A stretch of 42,895 bases of DNA, taken from the NCBI GenBank assembly GCA_905182295.1, contig CAJJAZ010000002.1, positions 1 through 42,895 of the forward strand, given 5' to 3'. The position numbers were made by a program, and so were the translations under genes. The notes below the pieces were generated by a model, which searched no databases, was not told the origin of the DNA, and was given only the letters and a program-made list of their open reading frames with translations. Positions 27,331-36,117 of the stretch are shown piece after piece; position 1 is the stretch's first letter; the number at the start of each line of letters is the position of its first letter. Source of the DNA: an uncultured Flavobacteriaceae bacterium (GTDB lineage: Bacteria > Bacteroidota > Bacteroidia > Flavobacteriales > Flavobacteriaceae).

Positions 27331-30105
27331 CTAGTTGTAATAACCCCTGTTTCTACCCCCTGGTTTCTGACCGCCAAATTTGTCTAATTTATAACTAAAG
27401 CTCAGCATAAAATACTGTTGCAGTACCGTCCCCTGAAAATCTTCAATAAAGTCTTCTGCAATAGTTCTTCTTGTATTGATATTTTGATTTAAAATATCAT
27501 AAGCCAAAACTTTCAGAGTGGCCTTATCTTTAAGTAGCTGAACCCCAAGGCTCATATTCCAGAAATAGGCGTTCTTATCAAATCCAGGGCCTACATTTGG
27601 ATTGTAACTATAGGTAAGATCATTACCCCAAATAATATTTTCTGGCCAAAAGGTGGTTGTTTTTAAAGTAGCATTGTGGTTTAAAACAGAGATCTCTGGA
27701 AGGTTTTTCAAGTTATAGGTGCTTCTAGAATAACCCAAAGAATAGCCTGGCTCAATTTGAAACTTCTCATTAAAATTAATTGAAGTAGACACCGATGGAT
27801 TCAAGCTATAAGAAGTTGTTTTTAATAACTGACCATTAGAAAAACCTACATTCTTAGAAAAATTAGCATTGGGTCTAATGTTCAAATTCATTGAATACAC
27901 ACTGTCTTTTTTAATCTGCTTGGAATAACCCACTCCAAAATAACCATTGTAATTACCATTGACATTCGTAAAAGTAGTATTCCTTAAAAAGTTTTCATCT
28001 GTAGTGGTTACCGCACTCACCCTATTGTCTGTAACAGTAACACCTGCATAAACAAAAACTCCAGAGCGCGCCCTCCAATTGTAATTGTTGTAATTGAATC
28101 CTATCCTGTGGTTTAGGGCTGGATCCAGATCTGGATTACCCACCACAATATTCAATGGATTATTCAAATTAGGTACTGGCTGTAATTGGTTTAAATTAGG
28201 TAGGTCTAAGTTGTTTGAATACCTTAAACTAAGGCTTTTATTTTTTCCCAAACTATAACGGCTGTACAGGTTAAACAGCAGCTTCTTATAATTTTTTGAG
28301 AAATCTGAGTTTTGCAGAAAATCTTCATTACTTAGCGTAGCGTCTGTATAACTAGCATTTAACCTTAAACGCCATTTATCGCTATTATTTCTAAGACCAA
28401 TAGAAGGTGTTTTCTGCACTGTTTTAAATCTGAAATCAGAACTCTGCACCGTATTAAAGTCGTCGTACAAACCAGATTCTAAGCCCAAATCAAAGATAGA
28501 TAGCTTATTCTCTCTTGTGCTTACATCGTAAGTCATTCCCGCTTGAACAAATAAATCTTTAGTGAGTGCTTTCCTGTATTCAAAAGCCAAATTATAAGCG
28601 TTGGTCATATTCTCTGAATTGTTCTCTTGATCCAAGAGGGTCTGAGTCACCTGATCTTCATTATAGATCTCTCTTAGGGAATTTAAATTGGTGCGGCTTT
28701 CATTTTTGTTTTGAGAAATATCAAAATCCAATGAAACATACCCCCCAATAGTATCTAGTTTTTGGAAAAGACTGAACTGATTAGAAAAACTTCTCAAATC
28801 ACTTCTATTGGCCGTTTTTACCCTATTAGCGTTAATTAACAGCCCGTCGCTATTTTTAGAAAGTGTATTTTGATCGTTAGAGGCTGTAGTGAAACCCACA
28901 TTCACATTGGGTTCAAAACTGATCACTAAATCCTTGGTTAAATTGAACTCTAAATCTGCAGAACCCCTATTGTTTTGATTGGTTCCTTTAAAGCTAGAAG
29001 TTCGCTCTGTGAAAAACCTACTATCAGGAAGGATATTCTCTCTAAAAGAAGCTTCATCATTATAGGAATCTGAGTAAGAAAAGAAATGATTCCCTTCTAC
29101 TTCATAGGCGCCTTTTTTAGCATCGGCGTAGCTAGCCCCTATGGTAGAGGAAGTGGTAATCCCTTGACCAAAGCCAAAATTAATTCCTCCAACGCTAAAA
29201 CCACCACCAAAATTCCTTCTGCTGGAGCCTCCGCCTCCAAGCATATCAAACACCTCATCATAGGAAAAGCCTGCATTATTAATGTTGTTGCTACTCGCTA
29301 AAACACTGACACGCTGTTTATTTTTAAAATAATTGAGTAAACCGTTTAATTGGTAACGTTCATCTGTTCCATACCCTCCAGCCATTCGGGTCAAATAGCC
29401 CTTATTTTTATCTTCTTTAATGGTGAGGTTTATAGTCTTATTTTCGCTTTGAGCATCGTCTCCAGTGCGTTCTTCTGTTTTTGTTTTGGTGTTGGTGATC
29501 TGAATCTTACTGATAATATCTTTGGGCAGACTCTTAGTCGCTACTTTGGGGTCTTTACTAAAAAACACCTGTCCATTGACCAGTACCTGATCTACCTCTT
29601 GGCCGTTTACTGTAATGGTTCCATTAGCGTCTATAGCCACACCTGGAAGCTTTCTAAGCACATCTTCCACAGTAGCGTCGGGTCTGGTTTTAAAGGAACT
29701 GGCATTGAACTCTAGGGTGTCTTTCTTTACTGCTATAGGAGCGCGTTCTGCTGACACCAAGACTTCTCCTAATTGTTCTACTTGTTCTTCGAGATACAAG
29801 GCACCCATTTCAAGAGAGGAGGCCATTTTAATCTCTTTTTTAAGGGTTCTATACCCATTAAAAATCGCGTAAAAAAAGAGGGAGGTTTCAGGCGTTTTAC
29901 CTTCTATAATAAAACTTCCGTCTGTATCAGTAATACTGTAAGCGACCAAAGTGGAGTCTGCAACTGTTTCTACATAAACTGTTGCAGCGTCTAATGGGTT
30001 TTTAATTTGGGCGTCTAAAAGCTTGCCTTTTATGGTAAACTCTTGGGCTTGTACAGAAAAAAAACCACAAAAAAGCAATGATAAAGTAAGAAATCTTAAG
30101 CGCAT
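27331..30105 (-). CDS. Outer-membrane beta-barrel protein with CarboxypepD-like and plug domains
   Basis: The start was set at 30105, where MRLRFLTLSLLFCGFFSVQAQ gives a clean signal peptide. The frame is open further upstream but runs over the promoter. The 924-residue product has an N-terminal carboxypeptidase-regulatory-like beta domain (about 22-115, IKGKLLDAQIKNPLDAATVYVE). A plug-like segment with VEDVLRKLPGVAIDANGTITVNG follows, and then a long barrel of the OMP_b-brl_3 type common in Bacteroidota. A Gly-rich insert (GGGGSSRRNFGGGFSVGG) and a Gly/Arg-rich tail (GGQKPGGRNRGYYN) are notable. It is related to TonB-dependent receptors but has no SusD partner. The substrate is unknown. Confidence 0.92.
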   Translation of the reverse strand: MRLRFLTLSLLFCGFFSVQAQEFTIKGKLLDAQIKNPLDAATVYVETVADSTLVAYSITDTDGSFIIEGKTPETSLFFYAIFNGYRTLKKEIKMASSLEMGALYLEEQVEQLGEVLVSAERAPIAVKKDTLEFNASSFKTRPDATVEDVLRKLPGVAIDANGTITVNGQEVDQVLVNGQVFFSKDPKVATKSLPKDIISKIQITNTKTKTEERTGDDAQSENKTINLTIKEDKNKGYLTRMAGGYGTDERYQLNGLLNYFKNKQRVSVLASSNNINNAGFSYDEVFDMLGGGGSSRRNFGGGFSVGGINFGFGQGITTSSTIGASYADAKKGAYEVEGNHFFSYSDSYNDEASFRENILPDSRFFTERTSSFKGTNQNNRGSADLEFNLTKDLVISFEPNVNVGFTTASNDQNTLSKNSDGLLINANRVKTANRSDLRSFSNQFSLFQKLDTIGGYVSLDFDISQNKNESRTNLNSLREIYNEDQVTQTLLDQENNSENMTNAYNLAFEYRKALTKDLFVQAGMTYDVSTRENKLSIFDLGLESGLYDDFNTVQSSDFRFKTVQKTPSIGLRNNSDKWRLRLNASYTDATLSNEDFLQNSDFSKNYKKLLFNLYSRYSLGKNKSLSLRYSNNLDLPNLNQLQPVPNLNNPLNIVVGNPDLDPALNHRIGFNYNNYNWRARSGVFVYAGVTVTDNRVSAVTTTDENFLRNTTFTNVNGNYNGYFGVGYSKQIKKDSVYSMNLNIRPNANFSKNVGFSNGQLLKTTSYSLNPSVSTSINFNEKFQIEPGYSLGYSRSTYNLKNLPEISVLNHNATLKTTTFWPENIIWGNDLTYSYNPNVGPGFDKNAYFWNMSLGVQLLKDKATLKVLAYDILNQNINTRRTIAEDFIEDFQGTVLQQYFMLSFSYKLDKFGGQKPGGRNRGYYN

Positions 30106-30138
30106 AGGAATGGTATTATGGAAACTTTTAAGTTGCCG

Positions 30139-30146
30139 CAAAAATA
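30139..30146 (-). promoter_or_regulatory. -7 box for the outer-membrane protein gene
   Basis: On the minus strand it reads TATTTTTG, an exact TAnnTTTG match, 33 bases before the chosen ATG. It lies inside the longer open frame, which supports the shorter protein. Confidence 0.6.
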
Positions 30147-30222
30147 ACTCCAATAGCACTGACGGAACTTACATTAACATAAATTTAATAATACTGTAGG
30201 GTATAAATAAACCGTAGCCTCT

Positions 30223-31533
30223 TTATTTTTTTCTCATAAAAATAGAGATAGGCACTCCTGAAAAGGAATAATGTTCTCTAATTTTATTTTCCAAATAACG
30301 CTTGTAAGGTTCTCTAACGTATTGCGGTAAATTACAGAAAAATGCAAATTGAGGGTAAGGGGTTGGCAATTGCGTACAGAATTTAATCTTCACATACTTC
30401 CCTTTATAAGCTGGTGGTGGATAGTGCTCAATGAGGGGCAACATAAACTCATTAAATTTCCTAGTAGGAATTTTTCTAGACCTGTTTTCATAGACCTCAA
30501 CTGCGGTCTCAATGGCTTTAAAAATACGCTGCTTGGTCAACACAGACATAAAAATAATAGGCACGTCTACAAAAGGAGATATGGCTTCTTGTATTCTTTG
30601 GGTATATGCCTTAACGGTATTGGTTTCCTTGTCCTCTACCAAGTCCCACTTATTCACTAAAATGACAATCCCTTTATTGTTTCTTTGGGCCAGCCAGAAA
30701 ATATTTTCTACCTGCCCGTCAAATCCACGGGTAGCATCTAAAATTAAAATACAAACATCTGAGTGCTCTATGGCGCGTACTGAACGCATGACAGAATAAA
30801 ACTCAAGGTCTTCACGTACTTTGGCTTTCCTTCTAATACCTGCAGTGTCTACTAAGTTAAATTCAAAACCAAATCGATTGTAACGGGTGTCTATACTGTC
30901 TCTAGTCGTTCCAGCTATATCTGTAACAATATAACGTTCTTCTCCAATGAGGGCATTGATAAAAGAAGATTTACCTGCATTTGGACGTCCCACTACAGCA
31001 AATCTTGGAAGGACCTCTTCCTCTTTTTGTTCCACTTCCTCAGGTAAAGCCAATACAAGAGCGTCTAACAACTCCCCTGTTCCGCTTCCACTAATACTAG
31101 CGATGGTGAAAAAATCTCCCAAACCTAGGTTGTAAAACTCTACAGATTCTTCTACTCTTCTGGCATTGTCTACTTTATTGACAGCTAATAAAACAGGTTT
31201 TTTTACCCGCCTTAATAATTTAGCTACGTCTTCATCCATTCCTGTGACCCCTGTTTCCACATCTACCATGAAAATTATGGCGTCTGCTTCGTCTATGGCC
31301 AATTCAACCTGCTTATCAATTTCTTTTTCAAAAACGTCGTCACTACCCAGAACATAACCACCAGTATCTATAACCGAAAACTCCCTTCCATTCCAATCAC
31401 TTTTACCGTAGTGACGGTCTCTAGTCACCCCACTCACCGCGTCTACAATGGCTTCTCTCCTTTGAATTAAACGGTTAAAAAAGGTAGACTTTCCTACATT
31501 TGGTCTTCCAACAATGGCTACAATAGCACTCAT
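30223..31533 (-). CDS. der: Ribosome assembly GTPase Der (EngA)
   Basis: Der is an essential GTPase for 50S subunit assembly. The 436-residue protein has two tandem GTPase domains. The first P-loop is GRPNVGKS (9-16) with DTGGY as G3 and NKVD as G4. The second is GRPNAGKSS (182-190) with DTAGI as G3 and NKWD as G4. A KH-like domain fills the C-terminus, which ends in a basic tail (IFMRKK). Length is normal. It is the last gene of a minus-strand run after era, with a 100-base gap and its own exact TAnnTTTG box. Confidence 0.97.
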   Translation of the reverse strand: MSAIVAIVGRPNVGKSTFFNRLIQRREAIVDAVSGVTRDRHYGKSDWNGREFSVIDTGGYVLGSDDVFEKEIDKQVELAIDEADAIIFMVDVETGVTGMDEDVAKLLRRVKKPVLLAVNKVDNARRVEESVEFYNLGLGDFFTIASISGSGTGELLDALVLALPEEVEQKEEEVLPRFAVVGRPNAGKSSFINALIGEERYIVTDIAGTTRDSIDTRYNRFGFEFNLVDTAGIRRKAKVREDLEFYSVMRSVRAIEHSDVCILILDATRGFDGQVENIFWLAQRNNKGIVILVNKWDLVEDKETNTVKAYTQRIQEAISPFVDVPIIFMSVLTKQRIFKAIETAVEVYENRSRKIPTRKFNEFMLPLIEHYPPPAYKGKYVKIKFCTQLPTPYPQFAFFCNLPQYVREPYKRYLENKIREHYSFSGVPISIFMRKK

Positions 31534-31549
31534 ATTCTTAAATTTGTTG

Positions 31550-31557
31550 CAAAAGTA
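31550..31557 (-). promoter_or_regulatory. -7 box for der
   Basis: On the minus strand it reads TACTTTTG, an exact TAnnTTTG match, 16 bases before the der ATG. It would allow der to be expressed apart from the AGCS transporter-era transcript. Confidence 0.6.
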
Positions 31558-31633
31558 CTACTTAATTTTTAAGGAAGACCCATTGCGATTAGGCAAGTGT
31601 GAGATAATTATTTCTAGCAGAAGGGTTTAGCGC

Positions 31634-32521
31634 CTATTTTTGGTGGTAACCAAAACGGCGCAATTGATGGGAATTACTCCTCCAATTCTTGTTTACCTTA
31701 ACGTATAGTTCAATGTGCACCTGTTTGTCAAAAAACTTCTCCAAGTCTTTTCTGGCTTCCATTCCTACACGCTTTAATGCGGCACCTTTGTGTCCAATAA
31801 TAATACCCTTTTGAGAATCGCGTTCCACCATAATTACGGCACGCATTCTAATAATGTCGTCGTCTTCTAAAAACTCTTCTGTTTCTATCTCTACGGCATA
31901 AGGGATTTCTTTCTTGTAGTGTTGTAATATTTTCTCCCTGATGGTCTCATTGACAAAGAAACGTTCAGGCTTGTCAGTCAATTGGTCTTTGGGATAATAA
32001 GGTGGTGCTGCAGGCATTAGCTCTACCAATCTTAAAAACACTTCTTTGACATTAAAGTTGTGCAAAGCAGAGATAGGGTGTATTTCAGCATTGGGCAATT
32101 GTTCTTGCCAGTAGGCAATTTGCTCCTCTAAAATAGATTGTTCAGAAATATCCATCTTGTTGAGCAACAATAAAACGGGGACTTTTGATCCTTGGAGCTT
32201 TTTAAAGAACAACTCATCTTTTAGGGTCTTCTCTCCCAGTTCAACCATATACACCAGAATGTCTGCGTCTTCAAAGGCAGATTTTACAAAGTCCATCATA
32301 GAGGCTTGTAACTCATAGGCCGGCTTTATAATTCCAGGGGTGTCCGAAAGGATCATTTGAAAATCTTCTCCATTGACAATCCCTAAAATCCTGTGTCTTG
32401 TAGTTTGGGCTTTAGAAGTAATAATAGACAACTTCTCCCCTACGAAGGCGTTCATCAGGGTAGATTTACCTACGTTAGGGTTCCCTATAATGTTTACAAA
32501 ACCTGCTTTATGTTCACTCAT
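31634..32521 (-). CDS. era: GTPase Era
   Basis: Era binds the 3' end of 16S rRNA and helps 30S maturation. The 295-residue protein has the GTPase domain with P-loop GNPNVGKST (13-21), the effector region TTRHRILGI, G3 as DTPGI and G4 as NKMD. A C-terminal KH domain of the type II fold carries GIIIGHKGAALKRVG. Length is normal. Its first 8 bases overlap the end of the upstream amino-acid symporter gene, so the two are probably translated together. Confidence 0.97.
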   Translation of the reverse strand: MSEHKAGFVNIIGNPNVGKSTLMNAFVGEKLSIITSKAQTTRHRILGIVNGEDFQMILSDTPGIIKPAYELQASMMDFVKSAFEDADILVYMVELGEKTLKDELFFKKLQGSKVPVLLLLNKMDISEQSILEEQIAYWQEQLPNAEIHPISALHNFNVKEVFLRLVELMPAAPPYYPKDQLTDKPERFFVNETIREKILQHYKKEIPYAVEIETEEFLEDDDIIRMRAVIMVERDSQKGIIIGHKGAALKRVGMEARKDLEKFFDKQVHIELYVKVNKNWRSNSHQLRRFGYHQK

Positions 32522-33875
32522 TGTTGTGCTTGGCTAAATATTTTTTTGTGGCAGCATTCACCTTAGGTGCCAGATAAAGGACCGCAATCATGTTTGGAAT
32601 ACACATGAGTGCAAAGGAGAGGTCTATTAAATTGATCACAAGATCTAAAGATGCTACCGCTGCAAAGGTAATACTAAGCACGTAAATGTAGTTATAGTAT
32701 GGACCTATTTTAGCGTTGGTAATAAAAGAAAGGCACTTTGTGCCGTAATAAGAGTAGGTAAATAAAGTAGAAAGTGCAAAAGCACTGACCACCAACATAA
32801 GCAATACATCTCCATAACCATACAAAGAGGTCTTAAAGGCTAAAAGGGTCATTAAAATTCCATTGGTCTCATCTGATAAGTATGCGCCACTGACAATAAT
32901 GACAAGGGCCGTAAGGGTACACACAATAATGGTGTCTATGAATGGACCTAACATGGCCACCAAACCTTCTTGAATAGGTTCATTGGTTTTAGACTGTCCA
33001 TGAAACATAGGCGCAGTACCTACTCCCGCCTCATTGGAAAAAACAGCCCTCCTAATACCTATAATGACCAGGCCCCAAAAACCACCTTTTACAGCAGTTT
33101 CCATATTAAAAGCTTCAGAAAAAATGAGCTTAAAAGCAGGGAAGATTTCACCCGCATTTTGAAACATAATAAACACCACCGCTAGTAAATACACCACCAC
33201 CATAAAAGGAACAATGGCTGTGGCTACCTTGGCGATTTTTTTAAGTCCACCAAAGACTACAAAAGAAGTGGCAATAGTAAGCACAATCCCTATAAGGACC
33301 TTCCAATTAAATACAGACATCTCATAAATATTGACCTGTGGCTTAACAACGTCCATCAGGGTTTGGGTAAATTGGTTCGCGGTAAAAGCAGGAAGGACGC
33401 CAAAAAGTCCCGCAATAGAAAAGAAAATAGCCAAAGGCTTGGCTCTTTTCCCCATTCCTTGGGTCATATAATACATAGGTCCACCTTGCAAAGCGCCTGA
33501 AGAATCTGTTCCCCTAAACATGACCGCGAGGCTACAGGAGTAAAACTTAATCCCCATACCGATCAATGCTGTAATCCAAATCCAGAATACCACACCAGGT
33601 CCCCCCAAGTAAATGGCAATAGCTACACCTGCTATATTCCCCATGCCTACTGTGGCCGCCACGGCCGACGACAATGCCTGCAAATGAGACACCTCTCCTG
33701 GATCATCCTTATGATCGTACTTGCCTCGGGTAATATCCAGCGCATGCTTAAAGTATCTAAATGGAAGCAACCTGGAGTAACCCACTAAAAAAAGTCCACC
33801 ACCCACTACTAAAAAAAGCATGACCCATTCCGTATAAGGCAATACGCTCGTTAAAAAATCATTCACGAATTCCAT
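32514..33875 (-). CDS. Alanine/glycine:cation symporter family (AGCS) protein
   Basis: This 453-residue inner-membrane protein with about 11 membrane helices takes up alanine or glycine with sodium or protons in characterised relatives. Family motifs seen are AVAATVGMGNIAGVA (near 69-83), GPGVVFWIWITALIGMGIKF, LQGGPMYYMTQGMG and RRAVFSNEAGVGTAPM. Length is normal. The gene is divergent from the GH13 lipoprotein across 84 bases and overlaps the era start by 8 bases. A near-match TATCTTGC lies in its upstream region, not an exact -7 box. The exact amino acid carried cannot be read from the sequence. Confidence 0.95.
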   Translation of the reverse strand: MEFVNDFLTSVLPYTEWVMLFLVVGGGLFLVGYSRLLPFRYFKHALDITRGKYDHKDDPGEVSHLQALSSAVAATVGMGNIAGVAIAIYLGGPGVVFWIWITALIGMGIKFYSCSLAVMFRGTDSSGALQGGPMYYMTQGMGKRAKPLAIFFSIAGLFGVLPAFTANQFTQTLMDVVKPQVNIYEMSVFNWKVLIGIVLTIATSFVVFGGLKKIAKVATAIVPFMVVVYLLAVVFIMFQNAGEIFPAFKLIFSEAFNMETAVKGGFWGLVIIGIRRAVFSNEAGVGTAPMFHGQSKTNEPIQEGLVAMLGPFIDTIIVCTLTALVIIVSGAYLSDETNGILMTLLAFKTSLYGYGDVLLMLVVSAFALSTLFTYSYYGTKCLSFITNAKIGPYYNYIYVLSITFAAVASLDLVINLIDLSFALMCIPNMIAVLYLAPKVNAATKKYLAKHNNE

Positions 33876-33933
33876 CTAAAAGTTTTAGTTTAGGGCAAGA
33901 TAGGAAAAGCGGGTAGAACTCCCATAAGAATCC

Positions 33934-33941
33934 TATATTTG
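33934..33941 (+). promoter_or_regulatory. -7 box for the GH13 lipoprotein gene
   Basis: TATATTTG is an exact TAnnTTTG match, 18 bases before the ATG at 33960. Confidence 0.62.
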
Positions 33942-33959
33942 AAATGATCAAAAGCCCTC

Positions 33960-35381
33960 ATGATGAAAAAATTAATTTCTTTAATGCTCTTTTCTTTGGT
34001 GGTTTTATACGCCTGTAAAGAAGCGCCAGCAACGCCACAAACAGACGCTAACATAGCGCCCATTAGGGCTGAGATGGCAGAAAACGCTGTAATTTATGAG
34101 GCCAATATTCGGCAGTATTCCCCTGAGGGCACTTTCAATGCATTTACAAAAGACATTCCGCTTTTAAAAGAATTAGGAGTCAAAATTATTTGGGTTATGC
34201 CTATAAACCCCATTTCCAAAGTCAAAAGAAAAGCCAAAGGAGATTTATTCACTTCTGACATTGAAGACCCTACAGAAAGAGAAAAATATTTAGGAAGTTA
34301 CTATGCTGTGTCCGATTACAAAGCCATTAATCCAGAATTTGGAAGCTTAGAAGATTTTAAAAATCTGGTAGCAACAGCCCATAAAAATGATATTTATATC
34401 ATTTTAGATTGGGTGCCCAATCATACAGGCTGGGACCACCCATGGATTTACGAGCATCCAGATTACTACACACAAAATGAAGCAGGAGAAATCATTGACC
34501 CTTCCAACCCAGAAACGGGAGAATCTTGGGGCTGGACAGACACCGCAGATTTAAACTACAACAATCCAGCAATGAGAACAGCCATGATAGACGCCCTTAA
34601 GTATTGGGTGGAAGTGGCAGATATTGATGGCTATAGAATGGATGTGGCCCACCAAGTACCCGTAGACTTTTTTGAAAAAGCCACCGCTTCATTAAACGAG
34701 ATAAAACCTGTTTTTATGTTGGCAGAGGCAGAACAATCCAATCTTATGGAAAAAGCCTTTGACATACATTATGCCTGGGAATTTCACCATTTGTTGAACG
34801 ACATTTCTAAAGGCCACAAAAACCTGACAGATTTAGACGCATATTTAAGTAAAATGGACACCGTCTTGGCGGCAGACGACATTAATATGAACTTTATTAC
34901 CAACCATGATGAAAACTCTTGGGCAGGTACTTTAGAGGAACGTATGCCAGAGCGAAAAGAAATCTTTACCGCCCTTATATATAGCCTACCTGGAATGCCC
35001 CTAATTTACAGCGGCCAAGAATACGACTTAGACAAGCGTTTAAAATTTTTCGAGAAAGATTCTTTTCCCAAAACCAAGGGCGCCTATTTTGAGCTTCTTA
35101 AGAAGCTCGGTGCGCTTAAAAAAACGCACCCCGCCTTACACGGCGGAAAATCTGCTGCTGCCTACAAGAGATTGAAGACGGAAAATTCGAATATTTTTGC
35201 TTTTAAACGCGGAAAAGCAGGGAGGGAAGTGTGTTTTATAGGCAATTTCTCCAACGAGACGCAACGAGTACAAGTGGGCTATGGAAAACTGTATACGGAT
35301 TACCTAAATGGGGAAACCTTATACCAAGAAAATGCCCCAATTGAATTAGCCCCTTGGGCCTTTAAAATCATTATAGAATAA
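33960..35381 (+). CDS. Alpha-amylase family (GH13) lipoprotein
   Basis: This 473-residue protein has a lipoprotein signal (VVLYAC, Cys19), so it should be membrane-anchored. The GH13 catalytic barrel contains the four conserved regions: DWVPNH (150-155), GYRMDVAH with nucleophile Asp228, LAEAE with the acid/base Glu256, and NFITNHDENSW with Asp317. The catalytic triad is complete. A small beta domain closes the C-terminus. The substrate is an alpha-glucan of some kind by family, but no starch-binding module or SusD-type amylase cluster is nearby. It lies upstream of marR on the same strand, 66 bases before the earliest MarR start, and that gap carries marR's own promoter box. Confidence 0.94.
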   Translation: MMKKLISLMLFSLVVLYACKEAPATPQTDANIAPIRAEMAENAVIYEANIRQYSPEGTFNAFTKDIPLLKELGVKIIWVMPINPISKVKRKAKGDLFTSDIEDPTEREKYLGSYYAVSDYKAINPEFGSLEDFKNLVATAHKNDIYIILDWVPNHTGWDHPWIYEHPDYYTQNEAGEIIDPSNPETGESWGWTDTADLNYNNPAMRTAMIDALKYWVEVADIDGYRMDVAHQVPVDFFEKATASLNEIKPVFMLAEAEQSNLMEKAFDIHYAWEFHHLLNDISKGHKNLTDLDAYLSKMDTVLAADDINMNFITNHDENSWAGTLEERMPERKEIFTALIYSLPGMPLIYSGQEYDLDKRLKFFEKDSFPKTKGAYFELLKKLGALKKTHPALHGGKSAAAYKRLKTENSNIFAFKRGKAGREVCFIGNFSNETQRVQVGYGKLYTDYLNGETLYQENAPIELAPWAFKIIIE

Positions 35382-35435
35382 GGATTTTTATTTAAGACTA
35401 ATGAGTTGTTTTAGAAAAAAGGAGGTATTATTTTA

Positions 35436-35443
35436 TACCTTTG
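35436..35443 (+). promoter_or_regulatory. -7 box for marR
   Basis: TACCTTTG is an exact TAnnTTTG match. Transcription would start near 35450, which makes the earliest possible TTG start at 35448 unlikely and favours a later one. Confidence 0.6.
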
Positions 35444-35498
35444 TACTTTGCTAATCAAAAATATTTCGCGTTTGAATTCTAAAAAATACTCCGAAATC

Positions 35499-35960
35499 AT
35501 GTCCAGTGTACGCAAAATTGTACGCGCCGTAAACTTAGAATCTAAGCGTATAGAAAAGAATTTTGGCATTAGCATTCCCCAACTGCTGACCCTAAAGTAC
35601 TTAAACGAATCTCCTGAATACAGAAGTACCATGAGAAACCTAAGGGAAGTACTTTCTTTAAACGCCAGTACGGTAACGGGGATTGTTTCTCGATTAGAAT
35701 CCAAAGGCTATATTGCTAGGCTACCAGACCCAAAAGACAAAAGAAGCACCCCTATAGTACTTACTTCTAAAGGATCTAGCCTAGTCAAAACAACCAATGT
35801 ATCCCTTCACGAAAGAATTTCAAAAAATCTAGAAGCCACTTCTGATTCCGAATATCAAAATATCCTGGGCTCTTTTGAGACCATCATTAACTTTCTCAAT
35901 ATTGAAGATTTAGATGCGGCACCAATCATCACTGGTCCTGTAGATATTTCTGAGTATTAA
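35499..35960 (+). CDS. MarR family transcriptional regulator
   Basis: This is a helix-turn-helix repressor of the MarR type, 153 residues from the ATG at 35499. TTG codons at 35472 and 35448 are in-frame alternatives that would add 9 or 17 residues. The fold order is visible: a dimerisation helix (VRKIVRAVNLESKRI), the recognition region LREVLSLNASTVTGIVSRLESKGYI, and a wing with the family motif DPKDKRSTPIVLTSKG, where the Asp-x-Arg-Ser residues contact the minor groove. MarR proteins often sense small aromatic or hydrophobic ligands. It lies directly upstream of the SusC/SusD-BCCT block, so it is the natural candidate to control it; an inverted repeat lies in the gap. Confidence 0.93.
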   Translation: MSSVRKIVRAVNLESKRIEKNFGISIPQLLTLKYLNESPEYRSTMRNLREVLSLNASTVTGIVSRLESKGYIARLPDPKDKRSTPIVLTSKGSSLVKTTNVSLHERISKNLEATSDSEYQNILGSFETIINFLNIEDLDAAPIITGPVDISEY

Positions 35961-36008
35961 TCCCCTATTAACCCTTATTCTATAATGATTTTAAAGCCCC
36001 TAAGGCCA

Positions 36009-36031
36009 GTCTTAGCAGGAGCTAACAAGAC
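36009..36031. promoter_or_regulatory. Inverted repeat upstream of the second SusC, candidate operator
   Basis: GTCTTAGC and GCTAACAAGAC face each other across AGGA, matching except for a three-base bulge. GTCTTA recurs at 36059-36064. It sits between marR and the SusC promoter. No T-run follows, so an operator is as likely as a terminator for marR. Confidence 0.35.
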
Positions 36032-36092
36032 CATATAGTTTCTACAGAAAATAATATAGTCTTAAAATGTTTTCTATGGAAACTAAAATGAG

Positions 36093-36100
36093 TACTTTTG
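36093..36100 (+). promoter_or_regulatory. -7 box for the second SusC/SusD-BCCT block
   Basis: TACTTTTG is an exact TAnnTTTG match, 17 bases before the ATG at 36118. It falls inside the longest open frame and so argues for the shorter SusC protein. Confidence 0.65.
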
Positions 36101-36117
36101 TGCAAAATTTAATTTTC

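Noticed and set aside
29350-29715. 121-residue plus-strand frame inside the outer-membrane protein gene
   Set aside because: It is opposite a well-supported receptor-like gene and lacks promoter or family features.
30106-30159. Longer N-terminus for the outer-membrane protein
   Set aside because: It spans the -7 box at 30139-30146 and would bury the signal peptide.
36067-36117. Longer N-terminus for the second SusC
   Set aside because: The extra residues would come from the promoter box itself, and the signal peptide begins at 36118.
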